A DNA stretch of 64,000 nt from Chrysaora quinquecirrha (GCA_014526335.1 JACTAT010000182.1:310001-374000), one strand, 5' to 3'. Counted from the first letter of the stretch, positions 23,218 through 33,355 are shown. Notes: generated from the letters alone by a model not told the origin. Made by a program: numbers and translations.

Positions 23218-23943
23218 ACTGCTCAAAATTCCTATATACTGCCTTCGGTTGCCAGTTTCTCTAACAAAGTTTAGTACAAAAGTCGGCTGTTGTTCAATTT
23301 TGTATGGAATAAACTTTCCACCAATCATTATGTAGTCATCTATGGGTGGTCTTCTCAGTAGGCAGAAGCAAATTTTTCCATCCTTGATCTTCGTGAAATC
23401 TCCAGCTGGATTCCGAATTCTGGTATCCCATTTACTTCCCAGAAAATCATTAAACTGAGTGTTGTTCTCTAATTTCTGACATAGTCTACTCCCGTTCTTT
23501 ACTGTGACCCCTAGATGCTTAAAATGGGCCTCAAATATATCCTCATCCACTGGCACTTTCAACCTGACATCTGGATCGTCCCTTCAACTTGGGCGCAGTT
23601 TCTTCTTTATTTCACGGGAGAAATCCGAAAAGAAAGCAATTGAGTGCTCTTGAAGTGATTTTTCATTTGGAGATTCCAGCCTTTGGTATTTTACAACTGG
23701 AAAATCATCTGTATCCATACTGTTGAAAGGTTTCTATTCATCATACTTGTCCAGATAACCGATGAAGTGAACTTTCACCCTGTTGTTTTTGGCATCTACT
23801 TCTTTTATTTCGACATAGTATGTGTCTTTCTTTGGAATTTGCGGAATACCACTCTGACCTTCATATTCAACTAAACTGATCATCTCATCGACTAAACAGT
23901 GAACAGGTTTCCTTGAACGCTGAGATTTTCGTGTCGCCGCCAT
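23218..23943 (-). pseudogene. Small gene with a chromo-barrel/Tudor-knot-like N-terminus
   Basis: From ATG 23,943 the frame reads a basic start (ATRKSQRSRKP), then VEIKEVDAKNNRVKVHFIGY followed by LDKYDE. This resembles Tudor-knot/chromo-barrel domains, which normally continue with Trp. Here a TAG (near 23,735) sits exactly where that Trp would be. The frame continues as KPFNSMDTDDFP to a stop near 23,583. A following conserved-looking block at 23,218-23,562 contains DEDIFEAHFKHLGV, ICFCLLRRPPIDDYIMIG and RRQYIGIL. I do not recognise the second half. It could be a small chromatin-type gene or an element-encoded accessory protein. One nonsense change at a structurally expected Trp argues for a recently lost gene. 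Confidence 0.4.
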
Positions 23944-24002
23944 TTCCAATAATATTTGTGTTGTTCTTTGATTTGATGCACATTGTATCTATGGATACGA
24001 TC

Positions 24003-24044
24003 ATGCGCATTGCAGCGGAAAACAAACTTTGACAATGCGCGAAT
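24003..24044. promoter_or_regulatory. Inverted TGCGCATT / AATGCGCG motifs, possible NRF1-like promoter
   Basis: ATGCGCATTG near 24,003 and CAATGCGCG near 24,032 form an inverted pair 60-100 bases upstream of the ATG at 23,943. They resemble NRF1 half-sites. In this AT-rich sequence CG-containing palindromic motifs are uncommon, so promoter use is plausible but unproven. Confidence 0.3.
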
Positions 24045-24079
24045 GACACAAAATCTGAGCAAAGAGTTTCATATGTTCC

Positions 24080-24712
24080 TCAGAGGAGACTCAGAAAGCA
24101 ACTGGAGGATGCTTCAATGCTCCTCCGCACTGAACTGCAGCAGAATGTCTTCTGAATTTTGCATTTTTGCAATTTGCAATAAAATTTGAAGCAAATCTTT
24201 ATTGTATTCAGAGTAGCTGACATTGATTCAAGCAAATTCTTTGCTTTTTCAATTTCTTTGCAGCCTGGGATGAGTTGCTTTCTGTTTCCTTTTGCTGGGC
24301 ATGAAGAAAGATTTGCTTCCTTTTTGTCAGACGTGACAGGCTTGACAGATTGTGTTAAGGATTTACTTTTTTTGTTTGGTTGTAAACCAGTCTGGTCAAG
24401 AACCTTGTGTTGTTTGGACTTCATAAACGTTGAACAAAATCTTTGTAGAAGAATGATTTTGGATGCTTTTGAAACATGATAGTCTATCTTCTTTTTTATT
24501 ATATTTGATGTAGCAGTGTGTAGAAGCTTCATGAGAGGTAGCATATTTTGATTTATTTGGAAATAAAATCTTTCATCTTGTGCTTTGATGTCTTGACCCA
24601 TGAATGTAATAATGTGTAAAATTTCTTCCTTTTTCCCAACCACACAATCTTCAGTATTACTACTCATCCTAATGGAAATTTTCCCCTTACCAGAATTCAT
24701 GTCCTCCCTCAC
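24080..24712 (-). CDS. Uncharacterised 210-residue open frame
   Basis: A minus-strand frame of about 210 codons rich in Lys, Ser and Ile, with FCSTFMKSKQHKVLDQTGL and a basic central part KKSKSLTQSVKPVTSDKKE. It lies head-to-tail with the gene ending at 23,218 and could be an upstream exon or a separate gene. No domain recognised; its length in AT-rich DNA makes chance less likely but does not exclude it. Confidence 0.3.
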   Translation of the reverse strand: MREDMNSGKGKISIRMSSNTEDCVVGKKEEILHIITFMGQDIKAQDERFYFQINQNMLPLMKLLHTATSNIIKKKIDYHVSKASKIILLQRFCSTFMKSKQHKVLDQTGLQPNKKSKSLTQSVKPVTSDKKEANLSSCPAKGNRKQLIPGCKEIEKAKNLLESMSATLNTIKICFKFYCKLQKCKIQKTFCCSSVRRSIEASSSCFLSLL

Positions 24713-24959
24713 TCTTTTGCAAAATTATCCTGCATGTTGAAGGATTTCAGAATCACTAAGTGGGTCAACTATGGTCTCTTTCTTTGTTGCTATTGTATGA
24801 CAACCTCCGGATTGTACTGTTGTGTTTCAATATGAAAGCTGACTCCATGTGTGTTGCAAAATGTGTTGTAAAATACCATTCAAACCAACTAAATAAGAGA
24901 CCAATAGTTTTATAATTTGTTTCCACAGCTCTCCTGACCTTATATTTTCTGGTTTTCAT

Positions 24960-25553
24960 TAAACACGTGTTCTGTTATGACAGGTTTGCTGGTATTTTTG
25001 TTGGCATCTGAGAGCATGAGTTGAAAATTCTATCTCAAAGACTAATTGTTTGGAGATATTGTAACCATTTTCCAAAACATGCTTTAGAGAAAGAGCTACT
25101 CATGCTTCTTAACATTTGGAATGTAAATTAGCATGTTCAATAAACATATCCAAACCTCAAAAGGGCTTGTCTCTATGCAGATTGTTTACTTTCACACAAT
25201 AGTTTCAGTTACTCCATGTCTTTAAAGAAAGGTGATAAATTTTCACTAGAGTCATTTTCAGTTTCCTCTTCCCTATCTGAAACATCCTGTCTCGAATTCT
25301 GTCCCTCTTTGTTCATTGCTATATTTGGTTATATTATCTCGAGTTCACTAGTTAATGCTATCTGTTCTTTGATTCATTTTTTTTTAACAGATATCATGTA
25401 TGTTTGGCGTGGAGATTATTAGTCCCACAACCTGGATATTGGGTGCTTTATTCTGACAATGTGACAGAAAGAAAAAGATTTGCTTATGTTCAAAATTACA
25501 CTATAATAAAGCAACTGTATGTAATGATGTTAATAATATACACATGTTAAATG
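24960..25553. other. Non-coding flank of the Penelope-like element
   Basis: No coding similarity recognised in this stretch. Confidence 0.4.
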
Positions 25554-25881
25554 ATTAGCGAAGTTTCTGTTTAACAGCGCATTTGCGAGAAATTGCAGAA
25601 GAAAAACGACAACTTTTATTTTCGAACAAGACATGTTTCGGATTACTCAATCCATCTTCAGTTAATGAGAAATTAAAATAAAAACGTTGAATTTATTACA
25701 AAGCTAGGTAACAATAATAATTTAAAGAGGCAAAAGGAAAAGATCTAAAAACCTAATTACAATTAAAGTGTAAAAACAAAGAAAAACAAAGAAAACAAAA
25801 ACGCCGAAACTATTATACTAAAGTCAAATTATAATGGTAAAGCTGCCTATTGAGAGAGGGCTTCTCCCAAGATATGTGTAA
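25554..25881 (-). repeat. 3' pseudo-LTR of the Penelope-like element
   Basis: Direct repeat of 28,227-28,554, starting ATTAGCGAAGTTTC and ending GATATGTGTAA. By eye there is no base substitution between the copies; the only differences are an A5 versus A4 run and an A4 versus A5 run. The end of the GIY-YIG frame (stop at 25,813) lies inside this repeat. Confidence 0.9.
25623..25669 (-). ncRNA. Hammerhead ribozyme in the 3' pseudo-LTR
   Basis: On the minus strand: conserved box CTGAAGA (C3 U4 G5 A6 N7 G8 A9), stem II GGATT/AATCC closed by a GAGT loop, conserved GAAAC, then a very short stem III (ACATGT) ending in GTC at the cleavage position, followed by TTGTTCG pairing weakly with the TTAA before the box for stem I. 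Tiny stem III hammerheads of this form are known from Penelope-like elements and usually act as dimers. Core bases match the consensus. Confidence 0.8.
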
Positions 25882-26460
25882 GGCTTCCTTGATTTTTAAT
25901 TGAAAAGACGTGTGGGCGGTATCCAGAACTGTAAAAGAGTCCTCAGAGCAAAATTCACGACAACCAGGAGAGTCCTTAAAATGTTTAAGAATGTGTGAAT
26001 TCTTATCTGTGACCAAATGCTCACGGATCCGTGTAGAAAGATGGCGGCTTGTTTCCCCGACATAAGATGCGTTACTGCATCCGGCACAAGAAAATTTGTA
26101 AACTACACGAGATCTGAGGCATTTGGGCACAGAATCCTTAACCTTAAACAAATTACGTAATTTAAAGGATGTGAAAATAAGTTTAATATCTAAATCAGAA
26201 CAATAACGTTTAACAATATTCTTAATTTTATGCTTGGTGGCAAGAGAGAAACGCCCAATGTAAGGAAGCTTCAAATAGCTGGGGCTAACCGTTTCCCTGT
26301 AAGATGAGACACTATTGGGAGAAGAATTAGAACCTGTTGTGCGTTTCTTATCGAGATATGATCGAATAACCTTTTCAATGATATAGGAAGGGTAAAGATT
26401 CTTATTAAAGATCTTAGTTAATTCTTTTATATCACTTTGGAAACCCCTTTCAGTGTTATT
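25813..26460 (-). pseudogene. Penelope-like element, GIY-YIG endonuclease-like C-terminal part
   Basis: Minus-strand frame with KLPYIGRFS, then VVYKFSCAGCSNASYVGETS and RIREHL, the Y-x-F-C-x-x-C...YVGET...R-x-x-EH pattern of the Penelope GIY-YIG nuclease region, ending at 25,813. It would nick target DNA to prime reverse transcription. It is separated from the RT frame by a one-base shift around 26,500, so it is not formally continuous with RT in this sequence. Confidence 0.75.
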
Positions 26461-28307
26461 TATCTTATATGTACGATCAACAAGATTTCTAATAAGACCG
26501 ATCTTGTAAGTAAATGCAGTAAAACTAAAAAGTTGGTGAGGAGGCCCGTATATGTCTTCTTACGATAAACAGATGTTAAACTCGACCCTGAATTACTATT
26601 ACTAACAAGAACGTCCAGAAAAGGCAATTTATTATCAACCTGTTTTTCCATGGTGAATTTGATGTTGTTGTGTTGTTTATTTATGAAATCAAAGAATAAT
26701 AGCGCGTCCTGTTCGTTCTTAAAAAGGCAGAACGTGTCGTCAACGTAACGACGGTAAAATAAAATATCCGAATCCGTGTAAGAACTGACCCAAATCTTTT
26801 CATGGTGACCCATGAAAAGGTTAGCCAAAACTGGGGCAAGTGGCGATCCCATGGCAACTCCATCGACCTGGTCATAGCAATTACCATTAAATAAAAATGG
26901 GTTTGTGCCGTGGCAAAGGAAAATAACTTCTTAAGATCTTCGTTGCTAATTTTGAAATCTGGGTAGGCCTTAAAATGTAATCAACAGCTAACTGGATACA
27001 TTCTTCTAATGGAATATTTGTAAAAAGACTTTCGACGTCAAAAGAAACCATGAAATTATCATAGGTGCTTAAATTATTAACCTCTTCGACAAATGAAAAC
27101 GTATCCTTGACACAATAATCTTTGGGAATGACCGGATCTAGTAAGGAACATAAATACTTAGCTAAAGCATAATTGTAGGTTTGAACTGACGAAACTATAG
27201 GACGAAAAGGGGGGTGGTGCATTGGGAGAACGAGCCTTATGCATCTTGGGTAAACCATATATTCTACCAGGCTGTGAACCAGATGGATAGACCTTATCGT
27301 AAATTTCATTATCAATAACACCTTTCTTTTTTTAACGACCTAAGAAAACGCTGTAACTTACCTTCACGCATAACCGTGGGATCTTCGCCTAGCATATGAA
27401 ATTTAGATGCATCTTCAATTATTCTAAGAATACCTTGATCATATACACTCCTGTCTAGGACTACTACTCCGTTACCTTTGTCGGGCTTTAAGACTACAAT
27501 ATTTTTGTTTTTACTAAGATTTTTCAGAATACGAAACCTTTTAAGATCTTTAGATGAAGGACGATAAGACGAGATATAAGTTTTTGCTACGTGGGCTAAA
27601 TCAGTCTTTAGTTTACCTGAATCTTCTTTATTTCTGAGTTTGTTGATCATCACACGATGTACTGATTCAAAACAAGCATGTATTTCAGAGGCATTGAGTT
27701 TAGGCGGACAAATCGAGTGCGTAAGGCCGTCTTTTAGGGCTTCCAATTCTTCGTCTGAAAGTGCGTAAGATGAAATGTTGATCACAGTTTCTGAATGACG
27801 AAAAGGCAAAACTTTGTTCTTGGTCAGATTTTTTAATTTCTTTTCATGAGTTTTAACAACATTCGAGACTTGCTTGTCGATGTTCTTTGCCAGGGCTTTC
27901 TTGATCAAGTAGAAGTCCAGACCACTAATTTCTTTCTTCACCAGATCAATTTGTTTATCTCTATCATTTTCCAATTTTCGTAGTTCCTTATTCCGTTTGA
28001 CAATCGCGCTTCTCAACAACCTTTTCCTAATTGCTGTAACATCTCTTGGATGTGTGTTTGGTAGATCGAAGCAAATGAACTTTGGAAACACGTTGAAGTT
28101 CTTGCAATTTTGAAGAAAGTTTGAATCCAATCTTGCTTTCTTTGCTTTGATGGAGAGCTTCTCCAACTTTCGAAAATCACCAATCCGTAATTTTCCATTA
28201 TATTTTGACGCCAAGTCGTGTATTATATTAGCGAAGTTTCTGTTTAACAGCGCATTTGCGAGAAATTGCAGAAGAAAAACGACAACTTTTATTTTCGAAC
28301 AAGACAT
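26460..28307 (-). pseudogene. Penelope-like element, N-terminal region and reverse transcriptase
   Basis: Three frame segments on the minus strand. 28,307-27,312 has the N-terminal Lys-rich region and VLKPDKGNGVVVLDRSVYD. 27,321-26,887 has FRPIVSSV and MVSFDVESLFTNIPL (catalytic Asp of motif A). 26,852-26,460 has MGSPLAPVLANLFM and RYVDDTFCLF (YVDD near 26,740). Joining them needs one-base changes at an A7 run near 27,330, a C6 run near 27,203, near 26,970 and at a T5 run near 26,895. The first ATG at 28,307 lies inside the 5' pseudo-LTR and overlaps the hammerhead cleavage site. All RT motifs survive, so the protein family is certain even though the copy reads as broken. Confidence 0.85.
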
Positions 28308-28554
28308 GTTTCGGATTACTCAATCCATCTTCAGTTAATGAGAAATTAAAATAAAACGTTGAATTTATTACAAAGCTAGGTAACAATAATAATTTAAAGA
28401 GGCAAAAGGAAAAGATCTAAAAACCTAATTACAATTAAAGTGTAAAAACAAAGAAAAACAAAGAAAAACAAAAACGCCGAAACTATTATACTAAAGTCAA
28501 ATTATAATGGTAAAGCTGCCTATTGAGAGAGGGCTTCTCCCAAGATATGTGTAA
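28227..28554 (-). repeat. 5' pseudo-LTR of the Penelope-like element
   Basis: Direct repeat of 25,554-25,881 (see that entry). It contains the start of the RT frame and the second hammerhead ribozyme. Confidence 0.9.
28296..28342 (-). ncRNA. Hammerhead ribozyme in the 5' pseudo-LTR
   Basis: Base-for-base the same core as the copy at 25,623-25,669; CTGAAGA to GTC spans 28,334-28,303. The GTC at the cleavage position overlaps the ATG codon at 28,307-28,305 (ACATGTC), so cleavage would cut directly behind that ATG. Confidence 0.8.
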
Positions 28555-28580
28555 TGTCGAGAAAGCTATAACCACACCCT

Positions 28581-28925
28581 CTATTGCCCAATGTTCATAT
28601 TTTGCATACTTTGGGTTATTTTTTTGTCATTCCAAAACTTCAAATACGGTTTATTGGATGGCTTTGCCCTCTTGATCTCTGCTGGAGAGAAAATCACAAG
28701 CCCCCTTGCTTTTCCTGCATGTCCTTTATCCAGCATTGTGTCACATTTATTTGAAAAAAGCGAAGTATAGACAGAAAAAGGAGAGTGAGACATTTTCTTT
28801 TTTTCCAAATTTGCCTTCTTTCCAATTACTTCTAAAAAACATTTCTCTACTTTTCTTGCTTTTTTCTTTGCTGCTTCTTGAAATTTCTCTTTCGCTACAT
28901 CAATATTCCATTTTTTGGCACACAA
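28581..28925 (-). CDS. Uncharacterised Lys-rich frame with a CxxC motif
   Basis: Minus-strand frame beginning around CNLCAKKWNID and continuing with KKKARKVEKCFLEVIGKKA and GLVIFSPAEIKRAKPSNKPY to a stop at 28,581, directly abutting the Penelope-like element. The CNLC at the start could be half of a zinc finger. I do not recognise a family. It may be the 3' exon of a gene interrupted by the Penelope insertion or a part of the pogo-like relic upstream on the same strand. Confidence 0.3.
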   Translation of the reverse strand: MCAKKWNIDVAKEKFQEAAKKKARKVEKCFLEVIGKKANLEKKKMSHSPFSVYTSLFSNKCDTMLDKGHAGKARGLVIFSPAEIKRAKPSNKPYLKFWNDKKITQSMQNMNIGQ

Positions 28926-29409
28926 GTTGCATTTTCATTTTCAGATGCCAAAACTACCACTTCTTTCGCATCTTCTGCAGCACATGTCTCAACCATTTCT
29001 GCTGAGTCGCTAAAATCAAACAGTCAACTTATTTGAGTACTGCATTTCAGAGGTCTTATGATTGGCAAAGGATTCGTTAAGGAGGCATATGTTTCTTTAC
29101 TGCAATTTGCAGATCCTTGGAGCATTCTTGGAGCAATAACAGCTTGCGTTGGTCTGAGCTTTAGGGAAAACATCCTCATGTCCAGAAGTTTCTTTCGACA
29201 CCATCCTCAGTTACAATGCCATCAATTGCTTTTGGCTAATTGGTATAATACCTAGAAGAAACGTGAATTGATCTGGCATTAATTCTTAAAAATCCTCTAT
29301 TTTTTCTCGAAAATATTTTAAGTTGTCATTGAGTACTGCATCTTCAATAACCAAAAACCTGTCTTATCACCACTGTCGCTGTTTTCCAAAACCAATTGGG
29401 TCATTTCGT

Positions 29410-30105
29410 TGTTTAAAGCCTGAAATAATAATCTTTTTCATAGCTTTTCTGGTCGACCACATTCTTTACCAAATTCAATAAATATGTACCTGTGAAACTT
29501 GGTTGGCCATCTTTTCTTAGCTGACAATGGATGAATATAACAGGAAGCTTTTCCGTGTTACCAATCTCCTTCTTATTTGTTCTGCAACGAAGCGAAATGA
29601 AATTCCTCTTAGAAAATCTCTGCAACCAATTTTTTGAGCTTTTGGAGTTGCCAGCCACTTCGGCACCATAAAATATTTGCAATGATTGTCTCATCTTTAT
29701 CTTCAACCATATTTCCCCTACTTTTAATCATTTAGATCTGTGTTTTCTGAAGTCAGATAAAAGTTTCTGCTCTGCAGGTGAGTACTTCTTCAAGTAAAAA
29801 TTCAAATACTCCATCTGGTCTGCCCAGTCCCACTACTGTCTGCCCAAATTCTCTTCATCTTAGCTGTTATCAGCCACTTGTTTTAGATCTTCTCCTGCTT
29901 ACTCCATTTCCAGACGACGGACTTAGAAATTTGGTATTTTTTAGCAACTTCTTGCATTTGTTTGTGATGTTTTTACTCTTGGCAGCTGTCTCTAATTTAC
30001 AAAGGATATGACAAATGGTATATGATCGCCTTTTTGATGAAACTTTTGCTTTTCTGGTTTCCTTTGCAGGACTGTTCTTTTCTGGTTTTGGAAATTCCAA
30101 CGCTA
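29410..30105 (-). pseudogene. pogo/Tigger-like transposase remnant (N-terminal HTH regions)
   Basis: Minus strand. SKRRSYTICHILCKLETAAK with SKNITNKCKK (30,045-29,950) fits a psq/CENP-B-type first helix-turn-helix. YLKKYSPAEQKLLSDFRKHR (29,800-29,740) and WLKIKMRQSLQ lead into SSKNWLQRFSKRNFISLRCR (29,640-29,580), the CENP-B/Tc5-type second HTH (normally AsxGWLxRFxKRxxISLRRxT), followed by KLPVIFIHCQLRK. The DDE domain is not found. Stops between segments show decay. These DNA-binding motifs are characteristic of the pogo/Tigger branch of Tc1/mariner. Confidence 0.6.
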
Positions 30106-30304
30106 CTGGTGACTGTCACTGTGTTGCCTGTATAAAACTCTCTTTTTTCATTCTTAATATCTTTTGTATCAGGCTTCTGTACTTAATGTGATTGTTCAAA
30201 TATTAAATGCTGATAAGGAATTTCCTTCTTCCACAAAAGGGGCAAGTAATGCAATCAGTTTTCTCTTCACTATGGTGGCCCATGGTTGCCACCCTATCCA
30301 AGGA

Positions 30305-30505
30305 AGGTTTTTATTTTAATTTTTGATTTAATTTTTTTTTATTTTTTTGATTTTTTATTTTTTTATTCACTTATTCTTTTTTTGTTATTTTTTTGTTTTT
30401 TATTTATTTTCGTTTTCGTTTTGTTTTTTAATTTTTTTCTCATAAAATTAAATTGAAATGAAAAAAAATTGAAATTAAAATGAAAAAAATTGAAATGAAA
30501 TGATT
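30305..30505. repeat. AT-only low-complexity tract
   Basis: About 120 bases of T-rich sequence (TTTTTATTTTT runs) are followed by A-rich sequence (GAAATGAAAAAAATTG units), so the two halves are roughly complementary and could pair. No coding content. Confidence 0.7.
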
Positions 30506-31124
30506 TCATGCACGTGGACCATCGTTGCCATTCCAGTGTTCTTTGTCAATGGCGGACCATCCTTCACATTGCCATGCCCATGATCCTTTGCGAGATAAAG
30601 AGGCAGGAAATCTCAGTGCGAAAAACTCAGTAATGGCGGCCATAATGAACAGTAGCAGTGGTGATGACTGGAAGGACGATGATGCTTTGAAACAAGACTT
30701 GAATGAGTATGTGGAGAAGAGTTTGAAGAGGAAAGAAATTCTTGACTTTGTCAATCAAAGATACCCACAACACGTGTGGAGCCTCAGGAGCATAAGTAGG
30801 AGAATGAAGTTTTTTGGAATAAAGTATGTGGATGATGATTACCTTTGCAGATGTTGAACAAGCCGTAAGAGAAGAATTGGATGGGCCTGGCCAACTTTTA
30901 GGATACAGAGCTCTCCATAAGAGGATCCGAGAGATCCACTGCCTTAAAGTTCCACAGAGATTGGTTTATGCCCTGATGCAAGACATAGATCCAGATTGAC
31001 TGGAGGAAAGAAGACATGTAGGACACAGAAAGAAACGAGCTGGGGACAAGGGATTCAATTCAGAGGTGGGTACCAGTATACAACTATTAATTGCTCCTAT
31101 ATACTAATCTCCCGTTTTGCAAAT

Positions 31125-31612
31125 TAGGTTGCCCATTGTTATGATCCATTGTTCAATTACACAAGAAGGGCTTTTTCCCTGGGCCACCTAGAGATGCGCT
31201 TCTTTTTTTAATTGATCCCTATCCTGCCTGGGCGGTGCAGTATCTATTTTTCATGTCTTTTTAAGCCTGCAACTTGGTTTAAATTGCGATTTTATTTCAG
31301 TTTCAAAAAGTTTCATTTTCAGTTGCAGGCACTTTTGTTAGTGTGGTTTTGATTTCGGTTGTCTTGTAGCAACCAGAATACAAGGTAGCAGAACGGAATG
31401 GAATGTTGAATGGAATGACATTGTTGGCTGCACTGTTACTTCAATATTAATCTCTTCTGTCTGTATTACTAAACTGCTTAAATGCAAATTAGGTTGCCTC
31501 TTTGTTATGGCCCATTGTTCGATTACACAAGGAAGGCTCTTTCCTTGGGCCACCTAGAAACGTGGTTCTTTTTTGATCGATGCCCTTTCTGCCCAGGTAG
31601 TGCATGACGTAT
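31125..31612. repeat. Direct repeat, two ~125 bp copies 365 bp apart
   Basis: 31,125-31,250 and 31,488-31,612 share CAAATTAGGTTGCC, CATTGTTxxATTACACAAG, CCTxGGGCCACCTAGA and TGCCxxGGxxGTGCA. They lie inside the region where the integrase-core gene should have its central exon, so they may be part of a later insertion. Confidence 0.65.
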
Positions 31613-31944
31613 TTGTCTAAATGTTTTGAGAATCAAAGGTTTGTTGAAATTTAAATTTTATTTCAGCTTCGACAAATCTTTGGTTTGGATCACAGCCATT
31701 TATTATTTTCCTTTCACTACACGTACGTTGAATCATGAAATATTTTGTTCTGCAGAAGTTTGTCATACTTACTAAAACGTAGAACCACCCGAAACAACCC
31801 TAAAACAGCCAAAATCACGCAACACAACCCATAATCAGCTTAAAACATAGCATTTTCCATTTTCCATTTCCGAGGTCAATTATAATGATGATGAAGATTC
31901 TGATTTCGATGACATGAAGATAATGATGATTGTGATGATCTGAC

Positions 31945-32041
31945 ACATGTGATGCGGGTGAACATTAGTACCAGTTTAGCCTTGGAAAGACAAGATACCA
32001 CTCAGGCTAAACTGGTACTAATGTTCACCCACATCGCATGT
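31945..32041. repeat. 38 bp near-perfect inverted repeat (hairpin)
   Basis: Arms 31,945-31,982 and 32,004-32,041 are complementary with two mismatches and are separated by 21 bases. Each arm contains the equivalent of AACATTAGTACCAGTTTAGC. A transcript would form a long stem-loop. It could be a foldback element, a tiny MITE pair or a small-RNA precursor; a GC-rich CCCACCCGCATCGCGGGTG stretch follows it. Confidence 0.75.
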
Positions 32042-32920
32042 ATCAGGGCAAAAGGCCCACCCGCATCGCGGGTGTCAAGTTAAAATCACAAATAAAATTG
32101 GGTGCTCTCCTTACAAACAGTACTTAACATAATCATCAAGAAAAAATTATTGTTTGGGATATATAATGAAATTGATTCTTAGACACTACTATCTTTTCAA
32201 GGCATTTGCTCTGTAGTGAACTACAAGAAATTGTACAAATCATATAAACTGATGTGGTAAAAACAACATAATTTTCTCTATTTTAACTTGAGAGTAACTA
32301 TTAAAATTACTAACAAAACATGTCAAACAAGAACAGCAACAAAGTAGCATTAAGAATGTCAAAGACCTAGTTAACAAATTACTTTCATGTGCCAAATAAA
32401 CAGGGCTCCCATATATTAATATTCTCTTATCAGGGTACTACCCCATTTATTTGCCACCTTAGAGTGGCTAAAGGCTCAACCAAGTCAATGGTTAATGCAG
32501 ATTCCAATTTTTCAGATGATGAAGCATTTATTGATTGATTATAATTTTGTCTCATTTGTTCTGCGAGGTGGGATATGATATCTTTGTTCAATCAGTTTTC
32601 ATACATTTTCATTTCATTTTATTTTATTTTTACACGAAATAACCACCTTCAGCTAAAAATATATTACAATTTAAAAATAAGTAAAACTCTAAGGATATAA
32701 AAATTTAACAATAAAAACCCAAGGCTGAATACAAAATGTTAGGAAATTTCTAAAACCATGGGCAATTCACAAGGGCCCTGAATGCCACAGAGGAAACAAG
32801 CAGAGCTATTTTTGCACCCAGATCCTGTTAGGCTGAAATTTTGACAAACCCCTCATTATTCCTGGCTACCCCCTGCAGGTTCTCCTGTTTTGGGGTAATT
32901 TTGTTTTACTTTTTTACAGG
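32042..32920. other. Non-coding
   Basis: No coding similarity seen; AT-rich, intron-like, ending in a pyrimidine-rich tract and TTTTTTACAG before the final exon of the integrase-core gene. Confidence 0.4.
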
Positions 32921-33355
32921 AACATGATTGCATTTATCTACATTCCGATTTTGCAAAGAGAACTTGATGTGCTCAGTGAATCCTGGAATAATCATAGAGG
33001 CAGGAAGCAGAAGCATAAGCAACTCCCAGTTGGAGTTCTAAACCACATTTATGCCTTTCCAGGAAATTATGGTGGAAAAAAATGTGGCCATAATGTAGAA
33101 AATGAAGACTTGCAAGAAGTCGCAGAGCTTTCTGGATTAATGGACAAACATGATGACTACTTACCACCTAGATTTCGACAACAGTGTGAACAGCATGTTC
33201 AAGATGTGCAGCTGATCAAATGCTCAGAAGCTGGTGATGCATACCTGCTGCTCAAAGCAAATTTGACAGCAGGCAATTAATTCATTAAAGTTTCAGTTGT
33301 GAAATAATGGTCTCTTGTTTTCTCTTTATTCTAAATAATGTTCTTCAATGTTGTT

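Larger units (their letters stand above)
25554..28554 (-). mobile_element. Penelope-like retroelement with direct pseudo-LTRs
   Basis: About 3.0 kb bounded by two 328 bp direct repeats that differ only at two homopolymer lengths. The minus strand encodes a reverse transcriptase followed by a C-terminal GIY-YIG-like domain. Each repeat carries a minimal hammerhead ribozyme in sense orientation. These are the combined hallmarks of Penelope-like elements. The body has four or five one-base frame changes, all in or next to A, T or C runs. Confidence 0.9.
30549..33280 (+). pseudogene. Broken integrase-core protein gene lacking its central exon
   Basis: The 5' part starts at ATG 30,549 and reads KRKEILDFVNQRYPQHVWSL, RSISRRMKFFGIKY; after a one-base shift near 30,843 it continues FADVEQAVREELDGPGQLLG, YRALHKRIREIH and LMQDIDPD. 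A TGA near 30,999 follows, then LEERRHVGHRKKRAGDKG to a plausible GT donor at about 31,062. The C-terminal exon (about 32,922-33,280) reads NMIAFIYIPILQRELDVL, NNHRGRKQKHKQLPVGVLNH and GDAYLLLKANL. These are the two ends of a repetitive invertebrate integrase-core family whose middle normally carries the DDE catalytic residues. I cannot find that middle in 31,070-32,900, so the copy appears internally deleted as well as mutated. An ATTAAA follows the stop. Confidence 0.6.

Noticed and set aside
24186..24479. Plus-strand 97-codon frame
   Set aside because: Antisense to the longer minus-strand frame at 24,080-24,712 and without similarity.
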